From assembly GCA_023230325.1 (NCBI GenBank), contig JALNXN010000005.1:1-64000 (forward strand): 64,000 nucleotides of DNA. The letters are read 5' to 3'. The notes beneath the pieces are model-generated. The model had not been told where the DNA came from. It worked only from the letters and a program-made list of their open reading frames with translations, and searched no databases. Made by a program: the position numbers and the translations under genes. This DNA comes from an archaeon. GTDB taxonomy: Archaea > Iainarchaeota > Iainarchaeia > Iainarchaeales > CSSED10-239. Positions 10,701 to 18,667 of the stretch are shown piece by piece; the stretch's first letter is position 1; every line of letters begins with the position of its first letter.

Positions 10701-11042
10701 ATATTTGTAAGAAGATACACACCTGTAACACCTACCATAGAAGTCAAAGAACAAGACACAAATCTTTACGAAATTGCAATTACAAATAATTCTCAAAATA
10801 ATCTTGTTAATTTCCAAATTAAAATACCAAATAATATTCTAAATTTAAATTCAAAAACAGATAGCCTAAGACTATATACCTTAGATGACTATTATCTTTC
10901 AATAACTAACCAAGAAAAAACTTTAAACTTAGAAAAAGGAAAAAACAATTTTAATGTTTCAAAAGTCTTAGAAAGATACACCACCTACCTAAATGAAAAT
11001 GGTGAAGAAGAAATTGTAAGAGTTGTTATTAAACCTAACTAA
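7752..11042 (+). CDS. Giant membrane-anchored DUF2341 adhesin-like protein
   Basis: A 1096-residue surface protein. Residues 6-27 form one membrane anchor (FGIFIIVFVGIIIAL), like the anchor of archaeal pilin-type proteins, leaving about 1,065 residues outside. A LamG-like beta region (about 115-280) is followed by two copies of a long module: copy 1 about 360-680 and copy 2 about 750-1060. Each has an aromatic YxIED....W.KV start, a sugar-binding-type FDFFDDFDGTSLDTQKW (or FELFDDFEETILDTDKW) segment typical of DUF2341, and ends in a [FL]QIKIPNNIL domain. Asn-rich, so heavily N-glycosylatable. It opens the locus that ends in the secretion ATPase, so it may be the cargo or tip adhesin. The ligand is unknown. 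Confidence 0.8.
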   Translation: MEYVDWVMSFGIFIIVFVGIIIALPNFLPDINLQENTYTAKSVYSNLFEEINTYTVINNNDLQIHPFSIPLENNFGRSAGISVVEGNVAYGLVQNKTKFYNFEAYDINTNKIMLVNEDFEDYNYLDTFLLEQGALTFSNGSLNLNNMVSLKTNSSFLDYTGSLDFKADNINVYFNYIDLDNYYFCEVTNEDVSVFENLNGTITKVGFIDYTKTKEWNNVSFGFVGNDVFCGINKQLITTTNNLDQNQSYIKIEANDTNTYVDNFKIYKNSDLVVDTINNQIKTTDLNVNVENNVLQINALGFDFNLNFFSNLSYNPNNQIINIKDEENVTRATIFPNSNEFWFNINKEEDLNISSNILQPKDYDYYIEDDGTNKYVWTKVDLKGNETKTIYLSKEGTNTPNGDEVFDFFDDFDGTSLDTQKWNKFGTEFGDIVVNSGELIITNVTSTKEEYLGIFSNIDHMTFGKVLTVRSKMKSGGYATLFGYASQPYKPILHNDSLTDGFSWYGKVDDKSSALSFAFGTNLISNNSVSHDPSIYAVYNAELISQENLKIYKNQSLQYTQTNKLYVPNYSLPIYYSTDGDTTPTSITSDYVFVRKYVSTQPTINVSYINNNTYKVDITNNTANDLNNLQIKIPNNILEIASKSESLVLTNDYFKKNSSLKFTNNNNENVVFNFFDKYNNTIDCDLTASSNGNININNCQDDATVKLRFSRTEIQNNYPKINIIKTKENIITKEKLDLLDLFSKNLPYFIEDFNSEYSLWTKVNIPSGETKKIYVSKEEDYLPNGEKVFELFDDFEETILDTDKWEEQKFGSQNAIISVDSGELTLAGEPAVASSASIQSLKTFKNDFVVEIKNKISSSNYNDFSIGDGMIFENIEMPGIAYWYTSYENGYFFNWQTTSSLSIFHIENSLKTRLKLISGVSQPLAEWHKLNYTYSSDGNIIWGKNNSLLGSAIDANFINTHKHLLISQGEYSDGSGGPRNLDYIFVRRYTPVTPTIEVKEQDTNLYEIAITNNSQNNLVNFQIKIPNNILNLNSKTDSLRLYTLDDYYLSITNQEKTLNLEKGKNNFNVSKVLERYTTYLNENGEEEIVRVVIKPN

Positions 11043-11057
11043 AGAAAAAGCTAGCAA

Positions 11058-11222
11058 CTATAAAACAACTTTTAAAACAACAATCAAAATTACAAAAAAA
11101 ATACTAGCACCAACCACAAACTCAGGACTTAACTTTGGACCTGATAAAGAATCATTAAATTTCATAATTCCAATTGAGGAACTTGGACCTTGAGAATCAC
11201 TTTTTGTTTGTCTTAATTTCAT
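11058..11222 (-). CDS. Protein translocase subunit Sec61-beta (archaeal SecG)
   Basis: A 54-residue protein, short enough to be easily missed. It reads MKLRQTKSDSQGPSSSIGIM followed by SGPKLSPEFVVGASIFFVIL, ending in one C-terminal transmembrane helix. The GPKLSPEFVV segment just before the helix is the signature of archaeal Sec61-beta, the small accessory subunit of the SecYE channel. It lies alone on the minus strand between the adhesin and the following membrane-protein gene, both on the plus strand. The ATG at 11222 is preceded by AGGTGTGTTTTT. Confidence 0.82.
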   Translation of the reverse strand: MKLRQTKSDSQGPSSSIGIMKFNDSLSGPKLSPEFVVGASIFFVILIVVLKVVL

Positions 11223-11344
11223 AAAAACACACCTTTTTTAAAAATATTATATTAATATAAATAATATAAGATAAGTTATAATTAAATACCTTACCTTTCT
11301 AATATAATAAACTAAAAAATATAAAAGAGAAGAGTTATTTAAAA

Positions 11345-12337
11345 ATGAGTCCAAAAAGAAAAAAACTGTTAACAAAAATCCTTATAATAATTGTAATCTT
11401 ATTTATTGCTCTCTACCTATTTACCTGGACAGGAAACATAAGATGTAGTAAAGTTCCTGGGTTATGTGGGATCTATTGGGGTTCTCAAAGCCTGATTACA
11501 GGAAAGAGTCAACCATCTGTCTTAATTGTTTATGATCCTTATGATGTTGATGGGCTTGGAAACCCTTACCTTCTTAAAAAAACCCTAGAGGATAATAAAA
11601 GAGTTGGAGTTCATCCTGCAATTGAGAATATAAACTACCTAAGCCCTGAAAAGCTAAATGGCTATAGTTTAGTAATTGTTGAAAAAGCAAAACAAATCTC
11701 TACCAAAAACTTAGAGACTTTTATGAACTATGTCTCTAAAGGTGGAAGACTTATCTGGATTGGAGATGCAGGAACAGAGATTTCAAAAAATGAAGATAAA
11801 CTTTTAACAACAGGAGATATTGAAGGAACTTATGACTCTAACATTATCGGAGGTTGGGCAAGATTAAATAATGATAATTATATGATAAGATTTGATGAAT
11901 TTTTAGAAGTTAGATATATAACAACCTATTGCCAAATTAAAGAATGTATAGAAAAAGAATATAAGGTTCCAGGCTATAATAATCAAACAATCATAATAAA
12001 ATATCCTGACCACATAAATGGAAAGTTAGTGCCTTCCTCAAAACATCCTCTTGTCTATGCTTTAAAGGACTACTTACCAACAAAAGATGATTTTGCGATA
12101 GTTGAGCTACTAAGACCAGTAGTGACTCCTCTAAAGTTAGACTTTGGTTCAAATTTATATAATAATATAGATAAAGATGTTTCTTTTGGTCAAAATGGAG
12201 TTTTCCCTTTAATTGTTGTTAGTAACTCCAACAGGGTTGTCTACTATGCACTTCCTCCTGAATACTTAATTGAAGAGGATGATGAGACTGGTTACTTTTC
12301 AATAATTGAAAACATGATCTCAGGGATGTTGAAGTAA
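11345..12337 (+). CDS. Membrane-anchored protein with amidotransferase-like Rossmann domain
   Basis: A 330-residue protein with one N-terminal membrane helix (about residues 9-28) after a basic KRKKLLTK start, so the bulk is probably outside the cell. A CxxxxGLC pair follows the helix. The segment VLIVYDPYD ... LVIVEKAKQI ... FMNYVSKGGRLIWIGDAG resembles DUF4350 and ThuA-like class I amidotransferase folds, which lack catalytic activity in many cases; no catalytic Cys-His pair could be assigned. It sits between the adhesin and two pilin-like genes on the same strand and may be a structural part of that apparatus. Function unknown. Confidence 0.6.
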   Translation: MSPKRKKLLTKILIIIVILFIALYLFTWTGNIRCSKVPGLCGIYWGSQSLITGKSQPSVLIVYDPYDVDGLGNPYLLKKTLEDNKRVGVHPAIENINYLSPEKLNGYSLVIVEKAKQISTKNLETFMNYVSKGGRLIWIGDAGTEISKNEDKLLTTGDIEGTYDSNIIGGWARLNNDNYMIRFDEFLEVRYITTYCQIKECIEKEYKVPGYNNQTIIIKYPDHINGKLVPSSKHPLVYALKDYLPTKDDFAIVELLRPVVTPLKLDFGSNLYNNIDKDVSFGQNGVFPLIVVSNSNRVVYYALPPEYLIEEDDETGYFSIIENMISGMLK

Positions 12338-12441
12338 AACTAAAAAATAAAATCTAAAAAGATAAAAATTAACATCTAAGATAAAGAATTAAAAGTTAAA
12401 AAAAATAATTATAATTAAAATAAAATTTTAAAAGAGAACCT

Positions 12442-12810
12442 ATGATTAAGTCTTTAGAAGTAGTTATCGCAATTACAATTTTATTCCTATTTGTTATAAT
12501 TGTTTTTCAATCTGTAGAAAAACCTCAAACAAATTATAATGAACTTACAAATAAAAATTATAGCCTTCTACTTGCAAAAGCAAAAAATTCAGATTTTAGA
12601 GATTTAGTTAGTGGTTCAGAAATTGAAGATGTTTATAATTCTTTATATGAGAGCCTAGACACCACCTACTCAATTAAGATCTGTAACTCCCAAAACCTAA
12701 ATTGTGAAGAGTTTGGAGAAACAGTTCCAAGTGATTCTAAGCTAAGTGTTGTTGATTATTATTTCTTTGATAGTAATAAAACTTTAAGTGTTATTTCATG
12801 GATAGATTAA
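12442..12810 (+). CDS. Pilin-like small membrane protein
   Basis: A 122-residue protein whose N-terminus (MIKSLEVVIAITILFLFVII) is a hydrophobic helix with an early Glu at position 6, as in type IV pilins and pseudopilins; the rest is a small soluble domain with a CNSQNLNC pair. A clear prepilin cleavage site is not visible because only three residues precede the SLE motif. Its stop overlaps the next gene by 13 nt, so the two are translationally coupled. It is probably a minor pilin of the neighbouring ATPase-driven system. Confidence 0.6.
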   Translation: MIKSLEVVIAITILFLFVIIVFQSVEKPQTNYNELTNKNYSLLLAKAKNSDFRDLVSGSEIEDVYNSLYESLDTTYSIKICNSQNLNCEEFGETVPSDSKLSVVDYYFFDSNKTLSVISWID

Positions 12811-13310
12811 AAGAAAGAGGTTTTACCTACATTATAATTACAGTAATCTTCATCTTATTTATAAGTATGTACCTTTTGTTATTTAAGCCAATGATTGAAA
12901 TTAATAACCAACCATATAACATTTCTAGAAATTATGTTATTGAGTTTGAAAAGATTCTTGAAAGTGGTTTAGACGAAAATATTTTAAATAATTTTAATTC
13001 TAATTTTTATGATTTTATAAAGTCCCATAACTACCAAGTTAGCTTATGCTCAATAGTTGATGCTGGAAATGATTTTATTTATGTTAGTAACTTTTTAGGA
13101 GAGGAATTTAATGGTGTTAATAATAAGCAAACAATCAGAGTTAGAAAGAGTAGTAACCCTGATTATCTTTACCTAAATAACAATTGTGTTCTTGATTATA
13201 ATTCTCCAAACAAAAACATCTATTTTCTTTCTTTAACAGATAACTCCACTAGAACAATATTTAATAACTTTGAATCTAGTTTGGGGGAGAAAATATTAAT
13301 TATAGATTAA
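12798..13310 (+). CDS. Pilin-like minor subunit with RGF-type N-terminus
   Basis: A 170-residue protein starting MDRLKERGFTYIIITVIFIL. The charged leader ending in RG before FTYIIIT is like a prepilin peptidase site, followed by an 18-residue hydrophobic helix. The C-terminal domain is Asn-rich and has two Cys (around residues 83 and 144). The start codon lies inside the end of the preceding pilin-like gene (13-nt overlap), which implies coupled translation. It lacks the usual Glu at +5, so it may be a retained minor pilin or an unrelated bitopic protein. Confidence 0.58.
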   Translation: MDRLKERGFTYIIITVIFILFISMYLLLFKPMIEINNQPYNISRNYVIEFEKILESGLDENILNNFNSNFYDFIKSHNYQVSLCSIVDAGNDFIYVSNFLGEEFNGVNNKQTIRVRKSSNPDYLYLNNNCVLDYNSPNKNIYFLSLTDNSTRTIFNNFESSLGEKILIID

Positions 13311-13436
13311 AATTGAAATTACTTAAAATTAATGACTTTAAAAATAGATAAATTTATAAATGATATGATATATTATCTTAATATACTATATTGATAAGAA
13401 AATAAATATTAATTAAAACATAAAAAGGTGTATAAA

Positions 13437-13790
13437 ATGTCAGAAGTAAAAGATATGATTAACATAATTGAAGATAAAAGCAATGGAATTACAGCTCATT
13501 TAGAAATTCTAAGAACCTTAGAAGAACAAAAGGAAGGAATTGATTCTGAAATTAAAAAGGCTAAAGATAAATTAAAAAATGAAACAATTACAAAATTTAC
13601 ATATGCTAAAATGCAAGAATTAAATCTTAAAAACTTAGAAGAAAACACAAATGAGAGAAAAAGAATCTGGAATGAGATTGCTGAAAATGTAAATGGTATT
13701 AGTGATAAACTAACTACTTTAAAAAATTTGTACAATACCAAATCTGAGGTAGAAGGAACTCCAAAGATTATTGAGAACAGTGAAAACTAA
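13437..13790 (+). CDS. Coiled-coil protein in the secretion-ATPase operon
   Basis: A 117-residue soluble protein, almost entirely charged heptad-like helix (EILRTLEEQKEGIDSEIKKA, then KDKLKNE). The ATG at 13437 is chosen because GGTG lies 7-8 nt before it; an in-frame GTG nine bases upstream overlaps that site. It ends 22 nt before the ATPase start, so it is cotranscribed with it. The shape resembles small coiled-coil accessory proteins of archaellum/pilus systems, but no family was recognised. It may bridge the ATPase and a membrane partner. Confidence 0.62.
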   Translation: MSEVKDMINIIEDKSNGITAHLEILRTLEEQKEGIDSEIKKAKDKLKNETITKFTYAKMQELNLKNLEENTNERKRIWNEIAENVNGISDKLTTLKNLYNTKSEVEGTPKIIENSEN

Positions 13791-13812
13791 GGGAAAGTAA
13801 AAAAGGTAAATT

Positions 13813-15828
13813 ATGATTTTCCCATCACCAAAAGCTCTAAAAGATTTTGTAGAAACAATAAAAAAGCTAAAGGATATAGAAAATAGTAGAGATCCTCTAG
13901 ACTCAGAACTTTTTAATAAATTATACAATAAGACAATTACACCAAAAGAACTACTTCTTAAGCTTAAAGAAAAAAAACTTCTTTCAAGCTCTAAAAAAAA
14001 AGATGCAGAAGCCATAGTTAAATTAATTGAATATAATCATATTTTTTCTAAGCTTACAAAAGAACTAAGCTTAGCTGACTTTCCAATTTACGATATTAAA
14101 GGAAAATCTTTTATTAGTAAACTTTTACATCCTCCAAAAGAAGAACCAAAAGTTACTAAGAAGGTAAAACAGACTGTTGACAAAAAAGCACTTAAAGGAG
14201 AAATAATTACTAAACCTGAAATTGTGCCTGAACCTAAAAAATCATTAATCAATTTTGATTTTATTAAAAACTTATTTAATAGTAAACCAGAAATTAAAAT
14301 TAAACAAGTAAGAGCAGACATCAAACAAATAACTCCTGCATTTGAACCACCAAAAGAACTTAAACCTGAAAATTACCAAATATTGATCCCAGGGTTTGCA
14401 TATGCCTTTGTAGATGAAGAGAAAGAAGAAAGAGTCTACACTGTTGCAGAACCAGAACTTAATGCTTATGAAAAAAAGGTTTTAGAAGAAACTAAAAATG
14501 CATTGATAAACAAAATCTCTCTTGCTGACCTCTCAAATGAAATGCAGATGTATTCTTTAATTGATAAAATCTTTTTAAAAAATAAAGTGATATTAAATAA
14601 AAGCCAAAAAGACAAAATTGTATATTACATTATTAGACAGGTTAGTGGTCTTGACAAAATTGAACCACTAATGCATGATAACCTAATTGAAGATATTGAA
14701 TGTGATGGTACAAACATACCAATCTTTATTGTTCATAGAAAATATGGACACATTGTTACAAACATAAAATTTGAAACAGAAAATGAACTTCAACAATTTG
14801 TAATCAAAATGGCTCATCTTTGTAAAAGTTATGTTTCATATGCCTCTCCTCTTCTAGATGCAATTTTACCAGATGGTTCTCGTGTTAATGCAATTTTAAC
14901 ATCAAATGTTGCAACAAGAGGTCCAACCTTTACAATTAGAAAGTTCCCTCAAAAGCCATTAACAACAATTGATATTGTAAATAGTGGAACAGTAACTTCT
15001 GAAGTTGTTGCTTACCTTTGGACACTATTAGAATTTAAAAAAAACATGATCTTTATTGGACCAACTGCTGGTGGAAAAACAACACTACTAAATGTTGTGT
15101 CATCATTTATTCCATCTGCACAAAGGGTTGTTTCAATTGAGGACACTAGAGAAATTAATCTTCTAATGGAAAACTGGATCCCTCAAATAACAAGACCTGG
15201 TTTTGGACCACCTGATAGTAGTGGAAAAAAATATGGTGAAGTTACAATGAATGATCTGTTAAAAGAATCATTTAGACAAAGACCAGATTATTTAATTATT
15301 GGTGAAGTAAGAGGAGAAGAAATGGCTTTAATGTTCCAGGGAATGGCATCTGGTCACTGTTCTTTATCAACTGTTCACGCAAAGAGTGTGGAGTCTTTGG
15401 TAACAAGGCTAACAACTCCTCCAATCTCCTTAGACATGTCACTTCTAACTAGCTTAGATATTGTTGTTGTAACTGGTTTTGCTGGAATTGGAGAAGGTAG
15501 AAGAGAAGTTAAAGAAATTGATGAGATTAGAGGATATAATGCTAAAGATAAAAAGATAGAATATGATGCTGTGTACAAATCAATTAACAAATACAAAGAA
15601 AAAGGTGCTACTATGGAAAGTGATCTTTTTACAAGCAAGTTACCTCTTATCTACAATAGTGAAATTCTAAAAGAAATTGCAATTGAATATAATGTTAATA
15701 GAAATAAACTTATGGAAATTATAACAAACAGAAAGAACTTTATAGAAGACTTGACTAAAAAACCACCAAAAGACTATATTGAATTTAAAAAGTTATTAAC
15801 TGCTTACAAAAAAACAGAAAGTTTCTAA
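13813..15828 (+). CDS. Type II/IV secretion system ATPase (TadA/ArlI-like)
   Basis: A 671-residue hexameric ATPase of the VirB11/PilB/TadA/ArlI superfamily that powers pilus or archaellum assembly from the cytoplasm. The C-terminal half has Walker A GPTAGGKTT (about residues 416-424), the Asp-box ED segment SIEDTREINL, the Walker B region DYLIIGEVRGEE (about 490-500) and the His-box GHCSLSTVHA. An unusual 190-residue N-terminal extension is Lys/Pro-rich and unrelated to the core. It follows pilin-like and coiled-coil genes, but the normal partner, a TadC/ArlJ platform, does not follow; the next gene is on the other strand. Confidence 0.92.
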   Translation: MIFPSPKALKDFVETIKKLKDIENSRDPLDSELFNKLYNKTITPKELLLKLKEKKLLSSSKKKDAEAIVKLIEYNHIFSKLTKELSLADFPIYDIKGKSFISKLLHPPKEEPKVTKKVKQTVDKKALKGEIITKPEIVPEPKKSLINFDFIKNLFNSKPEIKIKQVRADIKQITPAFEPPKELKPENYQILIPGFAYAFVDEEKEERVYTVAEPELNAYEKKVLEETKNALINKISLADLSNEMQMYSLIDKIFLKNKVILNKSQKDKIVYYIIRQVSGLDKIEPLMHDNLIEDIECDGTNIPIFIVHRKYGHIVTNIKFETENELQQFVIKMAHLCKSYVSYASPLLDAILPDGSRVNAILTSNVATRGPTFTIRKFPQKPLTTIDIVNSGTVTSEVVAYLWTLLEFKKNMIFIGPTAGGKTTLLNVVSSFIPSAQRVVSIEDTREINLLMENWIPQITRPGFGPPDSSGKKYGEVTMNDLLKESFRQRPDYLIIGEVRGEEMALMFQGMASGHCSLSTVHAKSVESLVTRLTTPPISLDMSLLTSLDIVVVTGFAGIGEGRREVKEIDEIRGYNAKDKKIEYDAVYKSINKYKEKGATMESDLFTSKLPLIYNSEILKEIAIEYNVNRNKLMEIITNRKNFIEDLTKKPPKDYIEFKKLLTAYKKTESF

Positions 15829-15924
15829 ATTCTTTGTAGAGAAAAAATTTAATTGAATTAGAAAGAAAAATTGATTTTAGAAAGAAATATATAGTTTAAA
15901 AAAGAAAAACTAAATCAAAAAAAG

Positions 15925-17289
15925 TCAATTGAAAGGAAAATCATCATTATAAAAATCATCTTCTTTTACAAAATCTTTTTTAGACTTAGAAAGTTTTTTT
16001 GAAGATTTTCTTTTCCTTCTTGAATATATTATAAAAACTATGACTAACAAAAGAAGCATACTACCCACTATAAAATATGCTACGGGACTAGTAACAGACG
16101 TGTAATCCTCGACACCATCCCCTAAAATCAGTAGCACATTCTTTTTAATCAATTTCATCTCCATTAGCCCCCCACCTCCCCCATCATCACCTTTGTTGTT
16201 ACTGTTGTTAAGAGAACCACTTATCTTTCCTACAGCATAATTTTCTTGAAGAATTGAGTATCTACTTTGCAAGTCATCAACTAGCTCTTGGTTCTTCCAA
16301 TAAAGTCTATATTCTGAATTTAAGATCATTTTGATTGCTGAGTCAAGGTTTGCATACTTAGGCAAGTCAGGATCATAATTATATAACAAGGCTCTTACTT
16401 GAACAAAGTTTTTTCTATATCCTAGATTATCAATATACAATTGCATGTTGTTTCTTCCAACAGTCCCAGTCAACTTTTCTTTAATGTTTGCATAGAATGA
16501 GGAGGTAGAAGATAGATAATTATAAATTGAATTAATTTCTGAATTTAGATTGTTTGGAACAGAAATAAAATCTAAGACACTTCTTTTTGAAATATCATCA
16601 AGAACAGAATCAGAAACAATTATCTTAATTGCATTTTCAACAGACAAAGTATATTCTGATAGCTTGTTTGGAAGTTCTGAATAACCTTTAAAGGAACTAT
16701 AAAATAAAGATAATAATGGTTCTGTTTTTTTACATGTTGGCAAATATCTAAAATCCTGTTGTTTTTCTAAAAGAACATATAGATTTTCTTTAATTTCTGT
16801 TAAGCTATTTATTAAGTTTACAATTTTGTTTTTAGAGTTGGTTACTGCTTGTTTAGTTTCATAAGAATAATCAGAATCAATTACTCCTTCGAGTCTTGAT
16901 TTTTTAGAATTAAGCTCACTTATTAGTTTGTCGATCTTGTCAATCAGTTGAGAGGAAAGATAATTGCTTGTGTCTGAATAGGATAATTTCTTTAGAAGGT
17001 AGCTTGTCTTTGTTAGGCTAATGTTTTTCTCTGAGTCTTTACTTAGAAAGACTTCCCCAGATTCAAAAGAGACAGGTACAAAAAAAGAAATCTCTTGTCC
17101 AGAATTGATGATTGGAATTACAAAGAAGGTTTCTTCTTCACAAACAATTGCAGGTTGAGAGAAGCTATCAACCATTTCATTTTCAAACAAATAATTTTTA
17201 GAGATGTCTTGCGCAGTAAACAAAGATATTGCAAAAACAGAATTGGTAATTAAAATTATTGAAAATAAAATCAACACTATTTTTTTCAT
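15925..17289 (-). CDS. Signal-peptide membrane-anchored protein with coiled-coil ectodomain
   Basis: A 454-residue protein with a cleavable-type signal peptide (residues 1-20, ending SVFA), a helical ectodomain with coiled-coil stretches around 90-170, a short Gly/Asn-rich linker NKGDDGGGGGL and one C-terminal transmembrane helix (YFIVGSMLLLLVIVFIIY) followed by a highly basic tail. Layout suggests a cell-surface stalk held by a C-terminal anchor. The gene converges on the secretion ATPase. No family was recognised; a link to the pilin-like locus is inference from position only. Confidence 0.6.
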   Translation of the reverse strand: MKKIVLILFSIILITNSVFAISLFTAQDISKNYLFENEMVDSFSQPAIVCEEETFFVIPIINSGQEISFFVPVSFESGEVFLSKDSEKNISLTKTSYLLKKLSYSDTSNYLSSQLIDKIDKLISELNSKKSRLEGVIDSDYSYETKQAVTNSKNKIVNLINSLTEIKENLYVLLEKQQDFRYLPTCKKTEPLLSLFYSSFKGYSELPNKLSEYTLSVENAIKIIVSDSVLDDISKRSVLDFISVPNNLNSEINSIYNYLSSTSSFYANIKEKLTGTVGRNNMQLYIDNLGYRKNFVQVRALLYNYDPDLPKYANLDSAIKMILNSEYRLYWKNQELVDDLQSRYSILQENYAVGKISGSLNNSNNKGDDGGGGGLMEMKLIKKNVLLILGDGVEDYTSVTSPVAYFIVGSMLLLLVIVFIIYSRRKRKSSKKLSKSKKDFVKEDDFYNDDFPFN

Positions 17290-17296
17290 ACTCTCA

Positions 17297-17575
17297 TCTC
17301 AAATTTAATTTCTTTTTGTTTTAATTTAAGTTCTTTGTAATTAAGTTCTTTTTGTTTTAATTTAAGTTCTTTGTAATTAAGTTCTTTTCTTAATTTAATT
17401 TATGTGCTTTGTAATTAAGTTCTTTTCTTAATTTAATTTATGTGCTTTGTAATTATGTGCTTTGTAATTAAGTTCTTTGTAATTAACTTCTTTTCTTAAT
17501 TTAATTTAAGTTCTTTGTAATTAATTTAATTTATGTGCTTTGTAATTAAGTTCTTTGTAATTAATTTAATTTCTT
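17297..17575. repeat. Imperfect AT-rich tandem repeat filling the 358-nt gap 17290-17647
   Basis: The only structure in this gene-free stretch. Nine copies of the core CTTTGTAATTA occur, each preceded by GTT or GTG/ATG-type bases and separated by TTAATTTAA spacers, giving a composite repeat with unit lengths of about 14 to 40 nt. It lies directly upstream of the minus-strand surface-protein gene and may contain its promoter. It has no spacers and no palindromic repeat, so it is not CRISPR. Confidence 0.85.
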
Positions 17576-17647
17576 CAAATAATATTACACATATTATTTA
17601 TAATTTATAACTTAAAGTATTTATAAGTGTTATTATCCTTGATTAAG

Positions 17648-18667
17648 TTATGTTTCATTCAAATTATTTTCATCAACATCTCCAGAGTCTTCTTGCTCAT
17701 CAACTCTACTTGCAAGTAACTTATAAAAAATATAAACAAAAAGTAAACCAAATAAAGAGAAGGCAATTGCAAAATACAATTGAGCAACTGATGCAAAGAT
17801 GACTGCAAAGATTATTGCAAAATATTTTTGAATAACAATCATTATTGGCATTGAATTGAATGTTTCTAAGATTTGGTTTTTTAAAGTTACATCATTTAGG
17901 TCAGGAAAAGCCTTTTTTATTTCTTCACTTGTCTTTTTAGAGCTAACATCTAATTTTGTATCCACAATAAAGTTTGTAAAATTGGTAACCTTTGGATCAT
18001 TTACTTTCTCCAAGTCTTTATATTCAGAAGAGTCAGTTACAAACTCTAGAGCTGCCTTTGTGCTTACCTGTCCAATATTGTATGAAGTGCCCAACCAATT
18101 ACTAATATCATCTCCAACAAACATGTTTACAACTCCTACTTGCATACCTAAAGCATAATCCTCTTGAGAAGGGTAGATTACTATTAAACAGATAATTAAG
18201 ATTACAACTGTTAAGAGTATACTGATTTTAGAATTTGCATAGTTTGATAAAACACTAATCTTTGTTCTTTCTTCAAATTTGTTATATGTTAAAATTGAAA
18301 GAACTATGTGTGCTAATAAATATAATAATCCAAAAAGTAAAAAGTGAGCTGTTGCTCCAAACAGAAGGTAAGCTAAAATAAAACCTACAAAGATCCCAAT
18401 TGAAATTTCTATAAGGTCTACGTTTCTTTCTCTTCCAGTTGACATGGCTATACAGATTGAGGAAGTTAATGGAAACAATAATAAAAAGAATAAAAAATTA
18501 AAAGTAAAAAGAGTATTTGCAATTGAAGGAAGATCAAAGATTGCTAACAACTTCAAAGAAACATTAGAGGCAATTAGAAAATATGACCAAATAAGAATAG
18601 AGAAAGTTATTAAAAACATTTTTAAAAAACTATATTTTGAAAAAACGTTACTACTGCTCAATTGCAT
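17648..18667 (-). CDS. Polytopic membrane protein of unknown function
   Basis: A 339-residue protein with about seven predicted transmembrane helices: four in the first 130 residues, one near 155-170 (ILLTVVILIICLIVIY) and two at the C-terminus, with a soluble loop of about 100 residues between. The tail is acidic. The ATG at 18667 is preferred to the adjacent TTG. It overlaps the end of the methionine aminopeptidase gene by 17 nt, so it is probably cotranscribed with it. No resemblance to the TadC/ArlJ platform was seen. Function unknown. Confidence 0.65.
   Translation of the reverse strand: MQLSSSNVFSKYSFLKMFLITFSILIWSYFLIASNVSLKLLAIFDLPSIANTLFTFNFLFFLLLFPLTSSICIAMSTGRERNVDLIEISIGIFVGFILAYLLFGATAHFLLFGLLYLLAHIVLSILTYNKFEERTKISVLSNYANSKISILLTVVILIICLIVIYPSQEDYALGMQVGVVNMFVGDDISNWLGTSYNIGQVSTKAALEFVTDSSEYKDLEKVNDPKVTNFTNFIVDTKLDVSSKKTSEEIKKAFPDLNDVTLKNQILETFNSMPIMIVIQKYFAIIFAVIFASVAQLYFAIAFSLFGLLFVYIFYKLLASRVDEQEDSGDVDENNLNET

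Noticed and set aside
13496-14324. Several minus-strand frames under the coiled-coil and ATPase genes
   Set aside because: Low-complexity Ser/Leu/Phe-rich translations typical of the complement of Lys/Glu-rich coding sequence.
17297-17575. Possible CRISPR array
   Set aside because: Units are AT-rich, variable in length, abutting without unique spacers, not palindromic, and no cas genes are nearby.
17648-18667. Missing TadC/ArlJ platform for the 13.8-kb ATPase
   Set aside because: It is polytopic, but helix arrangement and sequence do not resemble the T2SF domain, and it is coupled to the methionine aminopeptidase gene.
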